Shown here in pieces: positions 20,554-31,314 of a stretch of DNA of 64,000 nucleotides; within the stretch, counting starts at the first letter, position 1; every line of letters begins with the position of its first letter. The notes under the pieces are model-generated. The model was given only the letters and a program-made list of their open reading frames with translations, was not told where the DNA came from and made no database searches. Location: positions 21,450,898 to 21,514,897 of the forward strand of contig NC_092577.1 in the NCBI RefSeq assembly GCF_037975245.1, read 5' to 3'. This stretch comes from Apostichopus japonicus. Its lineage: Eukaryota > Echinodermata > Holothuroidea > Aspidochirotida > Stichopodidae. A program made the translations under genes and the position numbers.

Positions 20554-21508
20554 ACTTCACCGAGCATGTGAGATTGCCAGAGAAAACCTAAAGAGTGCTC
20601 AAATTAGCATGAAAGTTGGATATGACAAACGTGCGGTAGATAGATCAATTTCACCTGGAAACCAGGTATTAGTGTTTTTGCCAGTTCCTAATTCACCATT
20701 GCATGCTCGATATTTTGGCCCTTACGTTATTCACAAAAAAAGTGAGTGACACTGATTACATTGTTTTGACTCCGGACCGACGTAAATCCAAGAGATTGTG
20801 TCACATTAATATGCTTAAGAAATATTACGAGAGAAACTATAAGGATAATAGTTTCAAGATTACGTCATCAATTGTTACTTCTGAAGATGAGGTCGAAGGT
20901 CAAAATGTTCCAGAAATGTGTATTGAATTGCAAAATTCTGATGTAATGTCAAACCTTGATAAGAAGTTAGGCCATTTGTCAATTGTTCAAAGTGAGCATC
21001 TATTTTCAGATAATCCGACCAGGACTAATCTAGTGTATCACGATGTTGATGTGGGTGGTTCGAAGTCAATTAAGCAACACCCATATAGAATGAACCCTGT
21101 AAAATCTAAGCATCTGCGTGATGAAATTCAGTATATGATGTTATTGAACCTAGCGACAGTGAGTGGTCTTCCCCATGTATTTTGGTTCCCAAACCAGACG
21201 GAAGTTTTACATTTTGTACCGATTATCGGAAAGTAAACACCGGTTACACGGACCGATTCATACCCCATCCCTAGGGTGGATGATTGTATTGATAGAATTG
21301 GTAATGCACGGTTCGTACCGAAGTTTGACTTGCTGAAAGGGTACTGGGAAATACCACTCACTGATCGAGCTAAGGGGAGTGTCTGCATTCGTTACACCCG
21401 ATGGGTTATTTCAATATAATGTAATGCCGTTCGTAATTGTGAACTTTATATTGATGACATTATTGTGTATAGCAACTCATGGTATGAGTATGTAACTCGT
21501 ATTAGATC
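20554..21508 (+). pseudogene. Gmr1-like integrase C-terminus and reverse transcriptase N-terminal half
   Basis: The integrase C-terminal domain (AISMKVGYDKRAVDR...GNQVLVFLPV...HARYFGPYVI, LCHINMLKKYY) runs into the protein linking integrase and reverse transcriptase, then the reverse transcriptase start (VYHDVDVGGSKSIKQHPYR, KPDGSFTFCTDYRK, FDLLKGYWEIPL). A deletion near 21432 joins VMPF to the motif-C region (LYIDDIIVYSNSW), removing most of motif B. Frameshifts are frequent from 21170 on. The frame is interrupted at about 21517 and resumes at 22799. Confidence 0.8.
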
Positions 21509-21517
21509 ACTTTTTAA

Positions 21518-22798
21518 CTCATACCAGCGTGCTGGTGTGAGCTATTGTTACAGTGCGGCGTCTATCACTCTATCCGTGAACAATTGGTAAAACCGCTTCC
21601 ACTCGCACAGTGTTTCATGGAATTTCATGAAACTTGGACACAAGGACCATTGGGTATAGGGCTATCAGAGATGGTCCAAAATTTGGGGTCAAAGGTCACC
21701 TGTGGGCCGTAATGGGCCATTTTGTGGAAAACAGATTCCATGGTACAATGTTAAGGGTTTGTCACGATAGTACTATGGTAGTTTTACCTTCAGGGTGTTC
21801 ATGAATTTGAGATCAAAGATCAACTAGGGGTCTTTTGTGGCCCGGGCCACGGCCCTATATTTTCAAATTGCTCCTGTTCGTACAGTGTATGGCCAATTAT
21901 AATGAAACTTGGTCACAATGTTCCTCGGGATGAGAGTTAGGAGGAGTGTTCGGAAAATTGAGGTCAAATGTCATTTAGGGGGTCATCGGGGGTCATTTTT
22001 TGTAATATTTTCAAATATCTCAATCTCCTCAAGATTTTGATGGATCATATTGAAAGTTGAACTGATGATTGTTGGATTGTGTATGAATAAGGTGATGCCT
22101 AAAAATTTTTGGTCAAAAGTTGATTAATTACAATTAATCCCCATTGTTTAAGATTTTTTTAAACAAAGCTCCTTTAATTTGTCTCCCAGTCTCTGCAGTG
22201 TTTGTTTACATTTGTGGTTAAGCTCTGCAGAGGCTGTTAGTGGAATAAAAGCAGGACTGGGATTTGTTATTAACTGTTGAACTGTAAGCATGAGAGCCCT
22301 ATAGCCAATCAGCACTTGCCGATTCTTAGAAGTCTTTGAGCCTGAGGTATGTGGGCAGCTTGTGAAGTTATGTCTTGTAGGGAGTGCTTGTTATGTCTGC
22401 TAAGGTAGAGGGGAGAAAGTTTTAATAGGGTAGGTCAGTGGTATTGTTTGAGATTGAGAGAGTGGGGAAAATAGGATTTAAAGGGGAAAATGGGAATTAT
22501 AGCCAGTGGTGTGGCCAGGATTCTGCTAACGGAGGGGGGGGGGGATCCCTCACGGGCCCAAAATTGGTTTTGTGGGCCCTACATTTTTCAGCTCGAAAAG
22601 GTATGAGCTTCTGCACCATTGGTGCTCTAGTGTTAATGTTTCTGTGGGGGGGGGGTGTTTTTTTTTCGCTGCAGGTCGGCGGGCGTATATTGTTTTTTGG
22701 CTCGCTTGACCTGAGTTTGGTTTTTCAGAATGGGATGGTTCGGTAGTGCCGTTTGGCCGTGACGTTTTGTATCCCGCATGGCGGATCACGTAAAAAGC
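21518..22798 (+). mobile_element. Composite insertion ending in a LINE A 3' tail
   Basis: The Gmr1 reverse transcriptase stops near 21517 and resumes at 22799. The flanks ACTTTTTAA (left) and ACTTTTTGA (right) look like a slightly decayed target duplication. The last 160 bp (about 22636-22798) are the LINE A 3' UTR ending TAAAAAGC. The preceding 1.1 kb is not LINE A. It contains GGTCAAAGGTCACC-type motifs (21590-22000), non-coding AT-rich sequence, and a G-run repeat near 22500-22560. Either another repeat inserted into a LINE A copy, or the LINE carried foreign sequence at its 5' end. Confidence 0.6.
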
Positions 22799-22889
22799 AC
22801 TTTTTGAGAAGTTAACTGAGGTAAATCTTACTGTAAATCTTCTCAAAAGTGAGATTGCACATGCCAATGTTATTTTTCTAGGTCACGTG
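22799..22889 (+). pseudogene. Gmr1-like reverse transcriptase, middle fragment
   Basis: The short frame reads FEKLTEVNLTVNLLKSEIAHANVIFLGHV, the reverse transcriptase region following motif C. It is cut at ACGTG by the Mag-like element and resumes at 27455 as VGQGEVKPVKAKVEVIDKY. Confidence 0.8.
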
Positions 22890-23009
22890 TGTTGGGTATG
22901 TGGGTCCAATATTTATAATAATGAGTCGAGAGAAACAGACTACGTTGGGCCAGCGGCCATGATGTATTTCGAGAGGCAGGAACGCCGAAAGTGACTTTTA
23001 TACATAACA
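22890..23009 (-). repeat. 3' LTR (element orientation) of the Mag-like element
   Basis: 120 bp. It matches 27351-27454 except for about 16 extra bases near 22923-22940 and two substitutions. A short purine run (GGGAGAG on the element strand) lies just inside, a plausible polypurine tract. Confidence 0.88.
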
Positions 23010-23275
23010 ACTCTCCCGTACTAAATGAAAACAATATCTTTGTCATTATAACCTTTATGACTGTCATGCATGTGATTATGTCAACTTTTGATCTTAATTA
23101 CATTCCTATCAAGATGGATGTTTATCCTAAAGTTTTAAACGTGTTTATTTTTTCTCTTATATAACATCTAACATTTGTACAGTTACTAATCAATATGATT
23201 AAATGTCTTCTAGTCTAGATATATCACCAACGCTTCCAAAGTGACAAATGATCTAAACATATACTGGACCAAAAC

Positions 23276-24824
23276 TCAAGTACCCACTTTCAGAGTCAAT
23301 ATTTTCCTAGGCTTCCTGAGTCTGGCTGACCTTCTCAGTTCTACCCTTGGGCTAATCTGAACTTGTACTTCTGAACTAACTCTGTCTTGTGAATTTGACT
23401 TATTAGATTTCACCATAACTTTATTCCGACTAGAATCACAATCCAATAATGGATCTTCATCTAATCCCTTATCTGGTTTAGGCAGTGTTGGAGTTTCAAT
23501 TTTAGACTCCGAATTTTGAGTATCTCCCAATACACTTGATTGATTTGGATTCAATATTCTAGTTACCCCTTGACCTTCAGTCAACTCAAACGACCTGTCT
23601 GAATCACTATCAAATGACCTGTTAGGATGTTCTTCCAGACTTGTGGATTCTGGCCTTGGGATAATCTGCTCTACATGTCTCCTCCAAATACCATTGTCTA
23701 CTTTGACCTGATAGTTCAGTGGGCCTTCCCTACTTAAGATAGTACCTGGCACCCATTTTGTCTTCCCCATATAGTTTCTAAGTAGAACCAAGTCATGTCC
23801 ACATAACTCTCTTGTTTGAGCTCTTTTGGCACGATAACCAGCTTGATCATATAACTGATCCGTATACGTGATATAAAGATTAGGTCTCAGATTACCCAAT
23901 CTAATACGAAGTGATCTCTTTAAAAATAACATAGCAGGGGTCTCTCCCGTAACTAAATGAGATGCATTTCTATATGCCATCAAAAATCTATCCAGTTTTG
24001 CCTGGGGTGAACCACTGTCTAGTTTGGATGAACGGATGGCTTGTTTCAGAGACTGCACAAACCGTTCTGCCTGTCCGTTCGTACTTGGGTGGTATGGCGC
24101 GCTTAATTTGTGCTTTATGCCATGTGCTTTCACAAATTCCTGGAATTGACTACCGTTATCAGTCACTAAGATTTGAGGCACCATATCTACCAAAGACTGA
24201 ACGCAATACTGATATTGTACGCTCTGACGTAATACTACTCATGATAAATGCCTCTGGCCGTTTCGAATAGGCATCAACAATGACCATGTAAGTTAAGCCT
24301 TCGAAGGGACCTGCGAAGTCAATATGGATTCGCTCCCATGGGTTAGATGCAGGTATCCATGGATGTAATGGAGCTAACTTAGGGTTATTTTGAACAACCT
24401 GGCAGGTTTCGCATGACGCAGCACTTTTCTCAATTTGCGCATCAATTCCTGGCCACGAAATATAACTTCGGGCCACTGATTTCATCTTAACTATCCCTAT
24501 ATGACCTTCATGTAGCTCACTAAGTATGGCGCCTCTACACTTGGAAGGAACAATAATACGCATACCCCACATTAACATTCCTTGTTCTAGGGTTAGTTCT
24601 TGCCTTCTATCATAGAAAGGTTTCAAGCTACCTTCCTCTTCAAATAGTTTGGTAGGCCATCCATCTAGGCCATCCATCCTCTCGTGAAAAAGGAAGGACA
24701 TCTGCGTGACACACAGATACCATATCAACATTCTCCTGTAAGGTTTCTCCGCGCTCTGGCAACCTGGAAAGACAATCTGCATTTCCATTATCTTTCGTGT
24801 TGCGGTATTTGATGTCGTAATCAA
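23276..24824 (-). pseudogene. Mag-like integrase
   Basis: The zinc domain (HEGHIGIVKMKSVARSYISWPGID...CETC) is followed by a core with HIDFAGPF, TDNGSQF and NGQAERF, giving all three D,D,E catalytic residues, then the C-terminal region (GKTKWVPGTILSREGPLNYQVKV). A frameshift near 24165-24195 splits the core between the first and second Asp. The final 100 residues are Ser/Asp-rich and end in a basic segment (RRSARLRKPRK). Confidence 0.85.
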
Positions 24825-25914
24825 ATCCAGCTACAAATATAGCCCATCTTAGCATACGCTCTGCAGCTAGTGTTGGCAAATCTTTTTTAGGACCAAACAG
24901 TGCTGTAAGCGGCTTGTTGTCTGTAATTAAGGTAAATTTACGCCCATATACAAACATGTCAAATTTTGTAAGTGCAAAGATTATCCCTAATGCTTCCCTT
25001 TCCATTTGTGGATAATTTTGCTCTGCTTTAGTTACTGATCGTGACGCAAATTTAATTGGTCTTTCATCACCATTTGGATACACGTGAGATAGGACAGCGC
25101 CTACTCCTGTCGGACTTGCATCCGTGGCTACTGTGATTGGCAAAGAAGGATCAAAATGAACCAAAAACCCTGAATTGCTCAGCATCAGCTTAGAAATGCT
25201 TCTGCTGCTTCTGTAGTCCATTCAAATTTACGCCCTTTCTCTAAGAGAACTGTCAACGGTGTGAGTACCGTTGCTAGGTTAGGTAAGTACTTCCGGTAGT
25301 AGTTAAGCATACCTAAGTAACTACGCAATTGACCAATATCAGTTGGTTCTTGCATCGCATTGATCTGATCAACCTTGGCTGATACTTGTGCACCCCATGT
25401 GCATCAATCACATGACCTAAAAAATGAACACATTCTCTGAGGAAATCACATTTCTCTTCTTTTAACTTAAGAACTATCTTTGAGCCGTGTCAACACCTGA
25501 TCTAAATTGCTCAAATGCTCTTCCTTTGTTCTACCTGTTACAAGTATATCATCTAAGGTAAACTTGTACACCCGGCAGGCCTTGCAAAACTTGTTCAATT
25601 GCAGACTGCCAAATAGCTGGTGCAGTTGTGATACCAACTACCAATCTGTTCTGTTGAAACAAAGTTAGAAATTGTTTAGAACTTTCATCTAACTCCATCT
25701 GATTATAGGCATGAGCTAAATCAAGTTTTGAAAATACTACACCCCCACACAGGTTTGCTAGGATATCATCCACATTAATAGCAGGTGGTGCTACTGGTTT
25801 TAGCAAGGGATTGATTGTGTTTTTATAATTTCCACATAACCTTACTGAGCCATCTTTCTTTGGCACGGCTACAATACTTGTACCCCATTCACTGTGAGAC
25901 ACTGGAGTGAGCAC
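24640..25914 (-). pseudogene. Mag-like reverse transcriptase and RNase H
   Basis: The reverse transcriptase begins at GVLTPVSHSEWGTSIVAVPKKDGSVRLCG and holds FSKLDLAHAYNQMEL. A one-base insertion sits exactly in the catalytic box near 25556: GVQVYL is followed by the codons for DDILVTG in the next frame. Thumb sequences (25220-25540) carry more frameshifts. RNase H follows (VATDASPTGVGAVLSH, MEREALGIIFALTKF, TDNKPLTALFG, NADCLSRLP) with its key acidic residues visible. Inactive because of the frameshifts. Confidence 0.85.
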
Positions 25915-25926
25915 CCCGTTCTTCTG

Positions 25927-27312
25927 TCATCTGACTAATTCTGCTTCAACCTGGGCCTTTAATGCATAAGGAACCCTGTGCGGTTTCCTTATCACTGGTT
26001 GAGCCTCTTCTCTTAACACTATCTTAGCTTTTGCCTCTGATAGTTTACCTAAGCTATCATCAAAAAGCTCTCTGTGTTTGTCAATGACTTGTTCCAAGTC
26101 ACTAACTTTAAGTACCCTGTCTGGTTTGATAGGCCTGAATAATGACTTCCAATCTAATGGTATCATGCTAAGCCACTCTCTCCCCAGCAGATAGAACTCT
26201 GTACAATCTACAACATACAACCTGAGTTTACCGTCATAATTACCATACTTAACATTGACATAAACTTTACCCGATGGGTTAACAGATTGTCCTGTAAAAC
26301 TTGTGAACTGCTTATCCCCTGGTAGCAATGGGATATGTCTCAAAGATTTCTCGTAATACGATATAGGAATCATTGAAACCCCGGATCCCGTATCAATCTC
26401 CATGTTCACAATGTTTCCTTCAATCTCAATTGGCACATATATGGCACTGTTATCATTATTCATTCCCTTACCTTCACTAAGCTTAAACATAGTATAGTTA
26501 TATGACCGACACACTCGCTCAATATGTCCGATCTTGCTGCATTTCGTGTTCTTGAACCAGCATTCATCCGAATTATGGTTTCTCCCACACCGAAAGCATC
26601 GCATCGTACTCGCCTTGTTAGGTCCTTGTTTACGTTGTACAGTATTTACGTTAGTCATTGGACTTGTCGAAGTCGTTTCACTCCTCATAGCCCTTGCACC
26701 CCCTAATATGCTTTCACGTGATAACGCAAATTCCACGGTTTGGTTGAACGTAAATGTGGCCTTTTCACTCACTTTTTCCATGAGCTTCAATGCTGTAGGT
26801 TCTTCCCGTAACCCACTTATAAATCTGTCCCGTAGGTTTTCATCTAGCTTGTCCCCATAGCTGCAGTTTAGGCTTAGTTGTTTCAATTGCACAACATAAT
26901 CAGCTGTGGACTCACCCGGTTGTTGATCTCACCGTAGGAATTTACGTCGCTCTGCAACTACCATAGGTGTTGATTTCAAGTGCTTACGAAGTGTATTCTT
27001 TAACTCCATGTACGATTTATCCGTTGGTTTTGATGGCGCGACTAGGTTTCTGACAATTGCATAAAACCTTGCTCCCAGTGCGTGTAAAAACATAGCAATT
27101 ACACGTGCGTTGTTGTCGCAGTTTGCCATGTCTAGTCCATTGGCCGTTAAGAACAGTTCAAACCGTTCAACGTAGCTGTCCCAGTCTTCCTCGCCGTCAT
27201 ACGTCGTATTGAACGGTGGTAAGAAAGCTTGTGTCATCTGTATGTTTGCAGACGAAAGTTGGCGTGAATCCGCCGCGGAATCCCCCTCAGCTGTCATTAT
27301 TATGTTCTCCAT
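25927..27312 (-). pseudogene. Mag-like gag and protease
   Basis: The start is ATG at 27312, shortly after the primer site. The gag N-terminus (LPPFNTTYDGEEDWDSYVERFELFLTANG) runs to an in-frame TGA near 26930, where RRDQQPGES-type wording is expected, so a CGA-to-TGA change is likely. The same frame continues through two zinc-knuckle-like motifs (CFRCGRNHNSDEC; CSKIGHIERVC preceded by TK) and a protease with the intact active site DTGSGVSMIP and YLLGREWL. It ends at another in-frame stop just before the reverse transcriptase. Confidence 0.85.
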
Positions 27313-27336
27313 TACTTTCTTCCTTTGAGTTCGCCG

Positions 27337-27348
27337 TCCTCGTCGCCA
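27337..27348 (-). other. Primer binding site of the Mag-like element, tRNA-Ser type
   Basis: On the element strand this reads TGGCGACGAGGA, 2 nt inside the 5' LTR. From memory this is the exact complement of the 3' end of animal tRNA-Ser(GCT) including CCA. Confidence 0.65.
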
Positions 27349-27350
27349 AA

Positions 27351-27454
27351 TGTTGGGTATGTGGGTCCAATATTTATAATAATATTACGTTGGGCCAGCG
27401 GCCATGGTGTATTTCGAGAGGCAGGAACGCCGAAAGTGACTTTAATACATAACA
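27351..27454 (-). repeat. 5' LTR (element orientation) of the Mag-like element
   Basis: 104 bp, ends TG...CA on the element strand. It is followed on the plus strand by the second ACGTG target duplication at 27455-27459. Confidence 0.88.
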
Positions 27455-28091
27455 ACGTGGTTGGTCAAGGCGAGGTTAAACCCGTCAAGGCCAAGGTTGA
27501 GGTTATTGACAAATATCGAGTCCCAGCTACGAAAAAGCAATCACTGCGATTTTTAGGTATGGCTGGGTACTAAGAGATTTTGTGGGAATTTTTCCGATGT
27601 TGCTGCTCCGCTTACGAATTTATTGAGTAAGAGCACAAAGTTTGTTTGGACAGAGAGTTGTCAAAATGCTATCGATAAAATCAAGGAGTTCCCCTGTTCT
27701 CCAATTTTTTCTAAGCAGTTTACGTTAGCAACAGGCGCAAGTGATTTTGGTATAGGCGCTGTTCTCTTACAAGTTGATGATCACGGTGTCGATCACCCAG
27801 TGTGTTATTTTTATAAAAAGGTTCAATTCACATCAAAAGAATTATTCCACCATTGAGAAGGAAACGTTATCTTTGTTATTAGGACTTCAACATTTGGATG
27901 TATACTTAGGCATTACTTCATTCCCAATTATTGTGCCGACAGATCACAATCCTTTAACTTATTTGCAAAAGATGAGAAACAAGAATCAAAGATTGATTCG
28001 ATGGAGGTTATTTTTGCAACAGTGTAATTTATGTATTAGGCACATTAAAGGAAAAGAAAATGTTATTCCAGATGTATTATCAAGAGCATAA
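27455..28091 (+). pseudogene. Gmr1-like reverse transcriptase end and RNase H
   Basis: It resumes from the pre-insertion frame: VGQGEVKPVKAKVEVIDKY, LRFLGMAGY, then a tether (FVWTESCQNAIDKIKE) and RNase H (FGIGAVLLQVDDHGVDHPVCYF, STIEKETLSLLLGLQH, PTDHNPLTYLQKM, IPDVLSRA). Frameshifts lie near 27573 and 27850. The residues before SDFGIGAVLL read ATGA where VDA is expected, so the first catalytic Asp is lost. Confidence 0.82.
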
Positions 28092-28186
28092 ACTGCATTC
28101 GAATATTTATCTTCATCAATGTGTAATTCCTTAAGAAAGGATCTTCATATGTATTAAAGCTTTGTTCTATGGACCAAACCTTTTCC

Positions 28187-28200
28187 TCAGGAGGGGAGAG
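28187..28200 (+). other. Polypurine tract of the Gmr1-like element
   Basis: A purine run (AGGAGGGGAGAG) ends directly at the 3' LTR start. It would prime plus-strand DNA synthesis. Confidence 0.75.
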
Positions 28201-28660
28201 TGTTATGTAACCCACTTATTCACCTACTCTATTACGTAGTATAAATTACCATTCGTCTTCCAATTGTTACGATTCCAGATGCGCGCACGCATTCTACATA
28301 ACTGGAACTCGCCAGCAAAGTGTTTCGCAGACTTCGTGAATATTCATAGCTTACTGGAACATTCCTTCACACTCAGGGTCTATAAGCCACACACGCCCGA
28401 TTGAGCGTCCTCTCCGTTCGTTCTTTTCAGAGGTTGTCGCCACACCTCTGATGGTTCCCTGGCTTCATCACTCTGCCCATTTTAAACACAGTACATATTT
28501 AACTCATACTATTATATTTATTTATATATATTTTTTATACATATTTACACTTTGTTCTACCATGTAAATAGCTTATTAAATGCTTTAAACTTACTTTCAT
28601 CCTCGGGTTGTCCTTTTTATGTCACGTGATCTGTTCTCCACATTAAGTCTGAGAACGGTC
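28201..28660 (+). repeat. 3' LTR of the Gmr1-like element, end missing
   Basis: It starts TGTTATGTAACCCACTTATT exactly as the 5' LTR. Its middle lacks about 180 bp and holds AT-rich sequence instead. It stops after GAGAACGGTC, where the LINE B fragment begins, so the terminal CA and target duplication are not visible. Confidence 0.85.
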
Positions 28661-29928
28661 GCCGTGACAGCAAAATCGTATTGTTGAGTTTTTCGGGGGA
28701 GGCTAAGGTCGTCCCCGGACAAGTTTTTTTCAGTTTTGCGTTCTGTTGGTTTAAAGGTCCCTGGAGAGGTTGACGCGCTTCAGCGTAAACCTCTCCGGGT
28801 GTGAATGTTTTTGATGTCCGAGGTGGCCATGTGTTGGAGGGAGTCGAGGGACTGAAGGTGTGGATGACAGTCCTCCATCTCCCTCTCGACATGTCTGATC
28901 AGGTTGTTGTGCGGACACTGGGGCGTTTTGGGAAAGTGACCGGCTACGAGGAGCCGGAATTCCTTCAATGTAAAGGTGTCAAGACAGGGACTAGACGAGT
29001 TACAATCGAACTCAAGTCCGATATACCCTCTACCTTGTGGGCTAATGGGCACAGGGCCCACATTGCATACCCGGGCCAGCCTCGCACTTGTTGGAGGTGT
29101 GGACTGGAAGGGCATGAGATCAGGTTGTGCCCGAACAAGCGGTGTAGCCGCTGTTTACAGGTTGGGCATATCCTGGCCGAGTGTAAACGGGTCATCTGGC
29201 CCGTTTATGCCCAGACCGCTCATACGCCGCGAGAGTGGCTACGGGCGTGGTTGAAGCGGTCCCTGTCCCGGCCTCTGACACCGTACCACCTGATGCTCCT
29301 GTCATCGCCCCAGTGTCCGACACTAGCGCCCCTGGTGGAGGCTTTGTTCCCCCTTTCGTGTCCGACCTCTCCCCTTATCGAACTTGCCGAGACTGCCAGC
29401 CTGCCCACGGAGGCAGAGCAGGACAAAACGGCGGAGATGGTACTGGCGGAGTGGCATGCGGCGCAGGATGCCGCTTGTACTGGTTCACTGTTAGCTACGT
29501 CCGCTATCGGTGATACTAGTTGGGCCCCGAGTCAACCGGCCCAAGAGACATTAAGTGGGCCAGATTCTGACTCGCCAATGGAAGACTGCACTACATCCTT
29601 ATTAGTTGTTGCTAAGGAGTCCTCCGATTGGTTTGAAGAGACGAAGCAGTCCACTGATCTGATTGACTCGAGTGGCCCTTCCACCCTACCCGCAGCCGCT
29701 ATACCGGACGCGATGGTCGCTAGTGGACCTCATGTTCCTGACAGGGAGGTCCACTCGATCAAGGTTGACGAGGAGCTAAGAACTCTTTTCGCTCGTAAGA
29801 AAAGGGGGAACACTGCTAGGGGCCTGAAATGACCCATATTGGGAAAACTTCGCAGGTAATGCGCAGGCCTGTTGTCTACCATCAGGATGGCGTACCCCGG
29901 ATGAAGTTTTGGAGTGTGTTAGGTGTGG
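28661..29928 (+). pseudogene. LINE B fragment: ORF1 without the start, part of the 3' UTR
   Basis: It begins at the third codon or so of family B ORF1 (RRDSKIVLLSFSGE) and runs to the start of the 3' UTR, stopping near 29928 before the tail. Part of the N-terminal domain is deleted near 28820-28855. A 31-bp deletion near 29189 removes the third zinc knuckle and shifts the frame. Two knuckles remain (CWRCGLEGHEIRLC, CSRCLQVGHILAEC). The ORF1-to-3'UTR junction is the same as in 18688-20540, again without ORF2. Confidence 0.85.
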
Positions 29929-31314
29929 GCCGCACTCTGGAATGGAGCCAAAAGATTAAAATACACTGATAAATCCGTAATATTATCCGAAGGATTGAGA
30001 GGAACAGGTGCGTATTATCAATATCCAGAAAGTGAGGAATGAGCACCACACCTTTTGCAGCATTGTGTTGGCATGGCCTGATATCGCTGAACTGGTACGC
30101 GTGAAATCGATTATTGTTCGTTTATTTCATCGATGAATGAATTCAACGCGAACGCACAGCACTAGTAGGAATACAAACGTACTACATTATAAAACTGAGT
30201 TCGGTGTAAATCCAGATAGATTGATGCAACTGACACTCATTATAGTTACGTTACAAGACAGTATGTATAGGCCCCAAATTGTAGGCATGCTATAAATTGC
30301 TAGGTTTCAAAAAGTACTTTCCCGAAGGAAACTCTCCAACTTGTTCTCAGAAATTGAACACAGAAGATGGCTGAATGTCCCATTGAGGTGGTAATAAAAA
30401 CAGTTTAGAATTTTGACCAAAGGTTGTGAGCATATTTGAATTTCGGGCATATTTGGGGCAATTTGCAGCATACATTTATGCTAGTTTTGCATGTAGTATT
30501 GTACACACAATGCAAAATGTACCATACAGAATGTCTAATAAGTTGAAACAAGTTCTGAAACGTTTATCTGCTTGGCAATATTTCCACCATTCTGTCAAGG
30601 TGTTGGTCTAGTGAAGAAAAAGTACTTTCCAGAGCAAGGTTGCTTAACCTCGAAAACTCAGCCTTCAACTGAAAGAATAAAATGATAAATGTAGAAAACA
30701 ATATTTAGCCCCAATTTAAGTTTGCCACATGCAAAGAAGACGGCTCCCCTTTTGTCAGAGAGTAATATTATAGAAAGCCACTTCCAAGGTGAGAGTATAA
30801 ATGCAACTTGTAAGTTCATTTGTCGATGGTAGTCAACTGCCAATCGCAAGCCTGGGTAAGACCACATATAGTATACAGATATAAAGTAATTTTACAGGTA
30901 TCTAGTCCAGATATTAGTGAGCCCAAAAAAAAAAACAATTAAAAATTAGTAATGATAACTGACATCCATGGGTTAAGAAATATATCTACCGGCTGATTAC
31001 TGATCAGATCACCCTGCTGCACCATATAAGACCACATACTTGGCTCCTCTTTGTTCTGTATTTCACCCAAATTTTATACATAAGATATAAAACATCTGGA
31101 ATACTAATCACCCACTTTTACTACTCATACACTGCAGGTAATATATCATGAAAAATATAAAACGAAATGTCCAAGGATCTTCACCGGGAAGATACAAGGC
31201 GAGCCATCTTTCTACCATTTGGTTGACGGCTGGCGTCTTTAAGACCAGGTCCGGGTCAACGGTATGCATAGGTCCTCATGATCATTTTTGAAAATGTTAT
31301 TCATGTCCCTTTTT
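29929..31314. other. No gene recognised
   Basis: AT-rich non-coding DNA. No frame resembles a known protein and I see no clear repeat boundaries. Confidence 0.5.

Larger units (their letters stand above)
22890..27454 (-). mobile_element. Mag-like Ty3/gypsy retrotransposon with very short LTRs
   Basis: This 4.57-kb element on the minus strand sits inside the Gmr1-like reverse transcriptase. It is bounded by LTRs of 104 and 120 bp (TGTTATGTAT...ACCCAACA on its own strand) and a 5-bp target duplication, ACGTG (22885-22889 and 27455-27459). Gene order is gag, protease, reverse transcriptase, RNase H, integrase. The short LTRs and a tRNA-Ser-type primer site fit the Mag group. The two LTRs differ by one 16-bp indel and about two substitutions, so the insertion is fairly young, yet coding parts carry stops and frameshifts, so it may have been copied in trans. 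Confidence 0.88.
15273..28660 (+). mobile_element. Gmr1-like Ty3/gypsy retrotransposon, decayed and multiply interrupted
   Basis: A 638-bp 5' LTR, primer binding site, gag, protease, integrase, reverse transcriptase, RNase H, polypurine tract and 3' LTR appear in that order. Integrase lies upstream of reverse transcriptase. This order is known for the Gmr1 group of deuterostome gypsy elements and is unlike standard Ty3/gypsy. The coding parts are full of stops and frameshifts. Three insertions split it: LINE B (18688-20540, minus), a composite insertion with a LINE A tail (about 21518-22798), and a Mag-like element (22890-27454, minus). The 3' LTR is cut short by a LINE B fragment at 28661. 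A second, deleted copy lies at 40390-41770 (minus). Confidence 0.88.
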
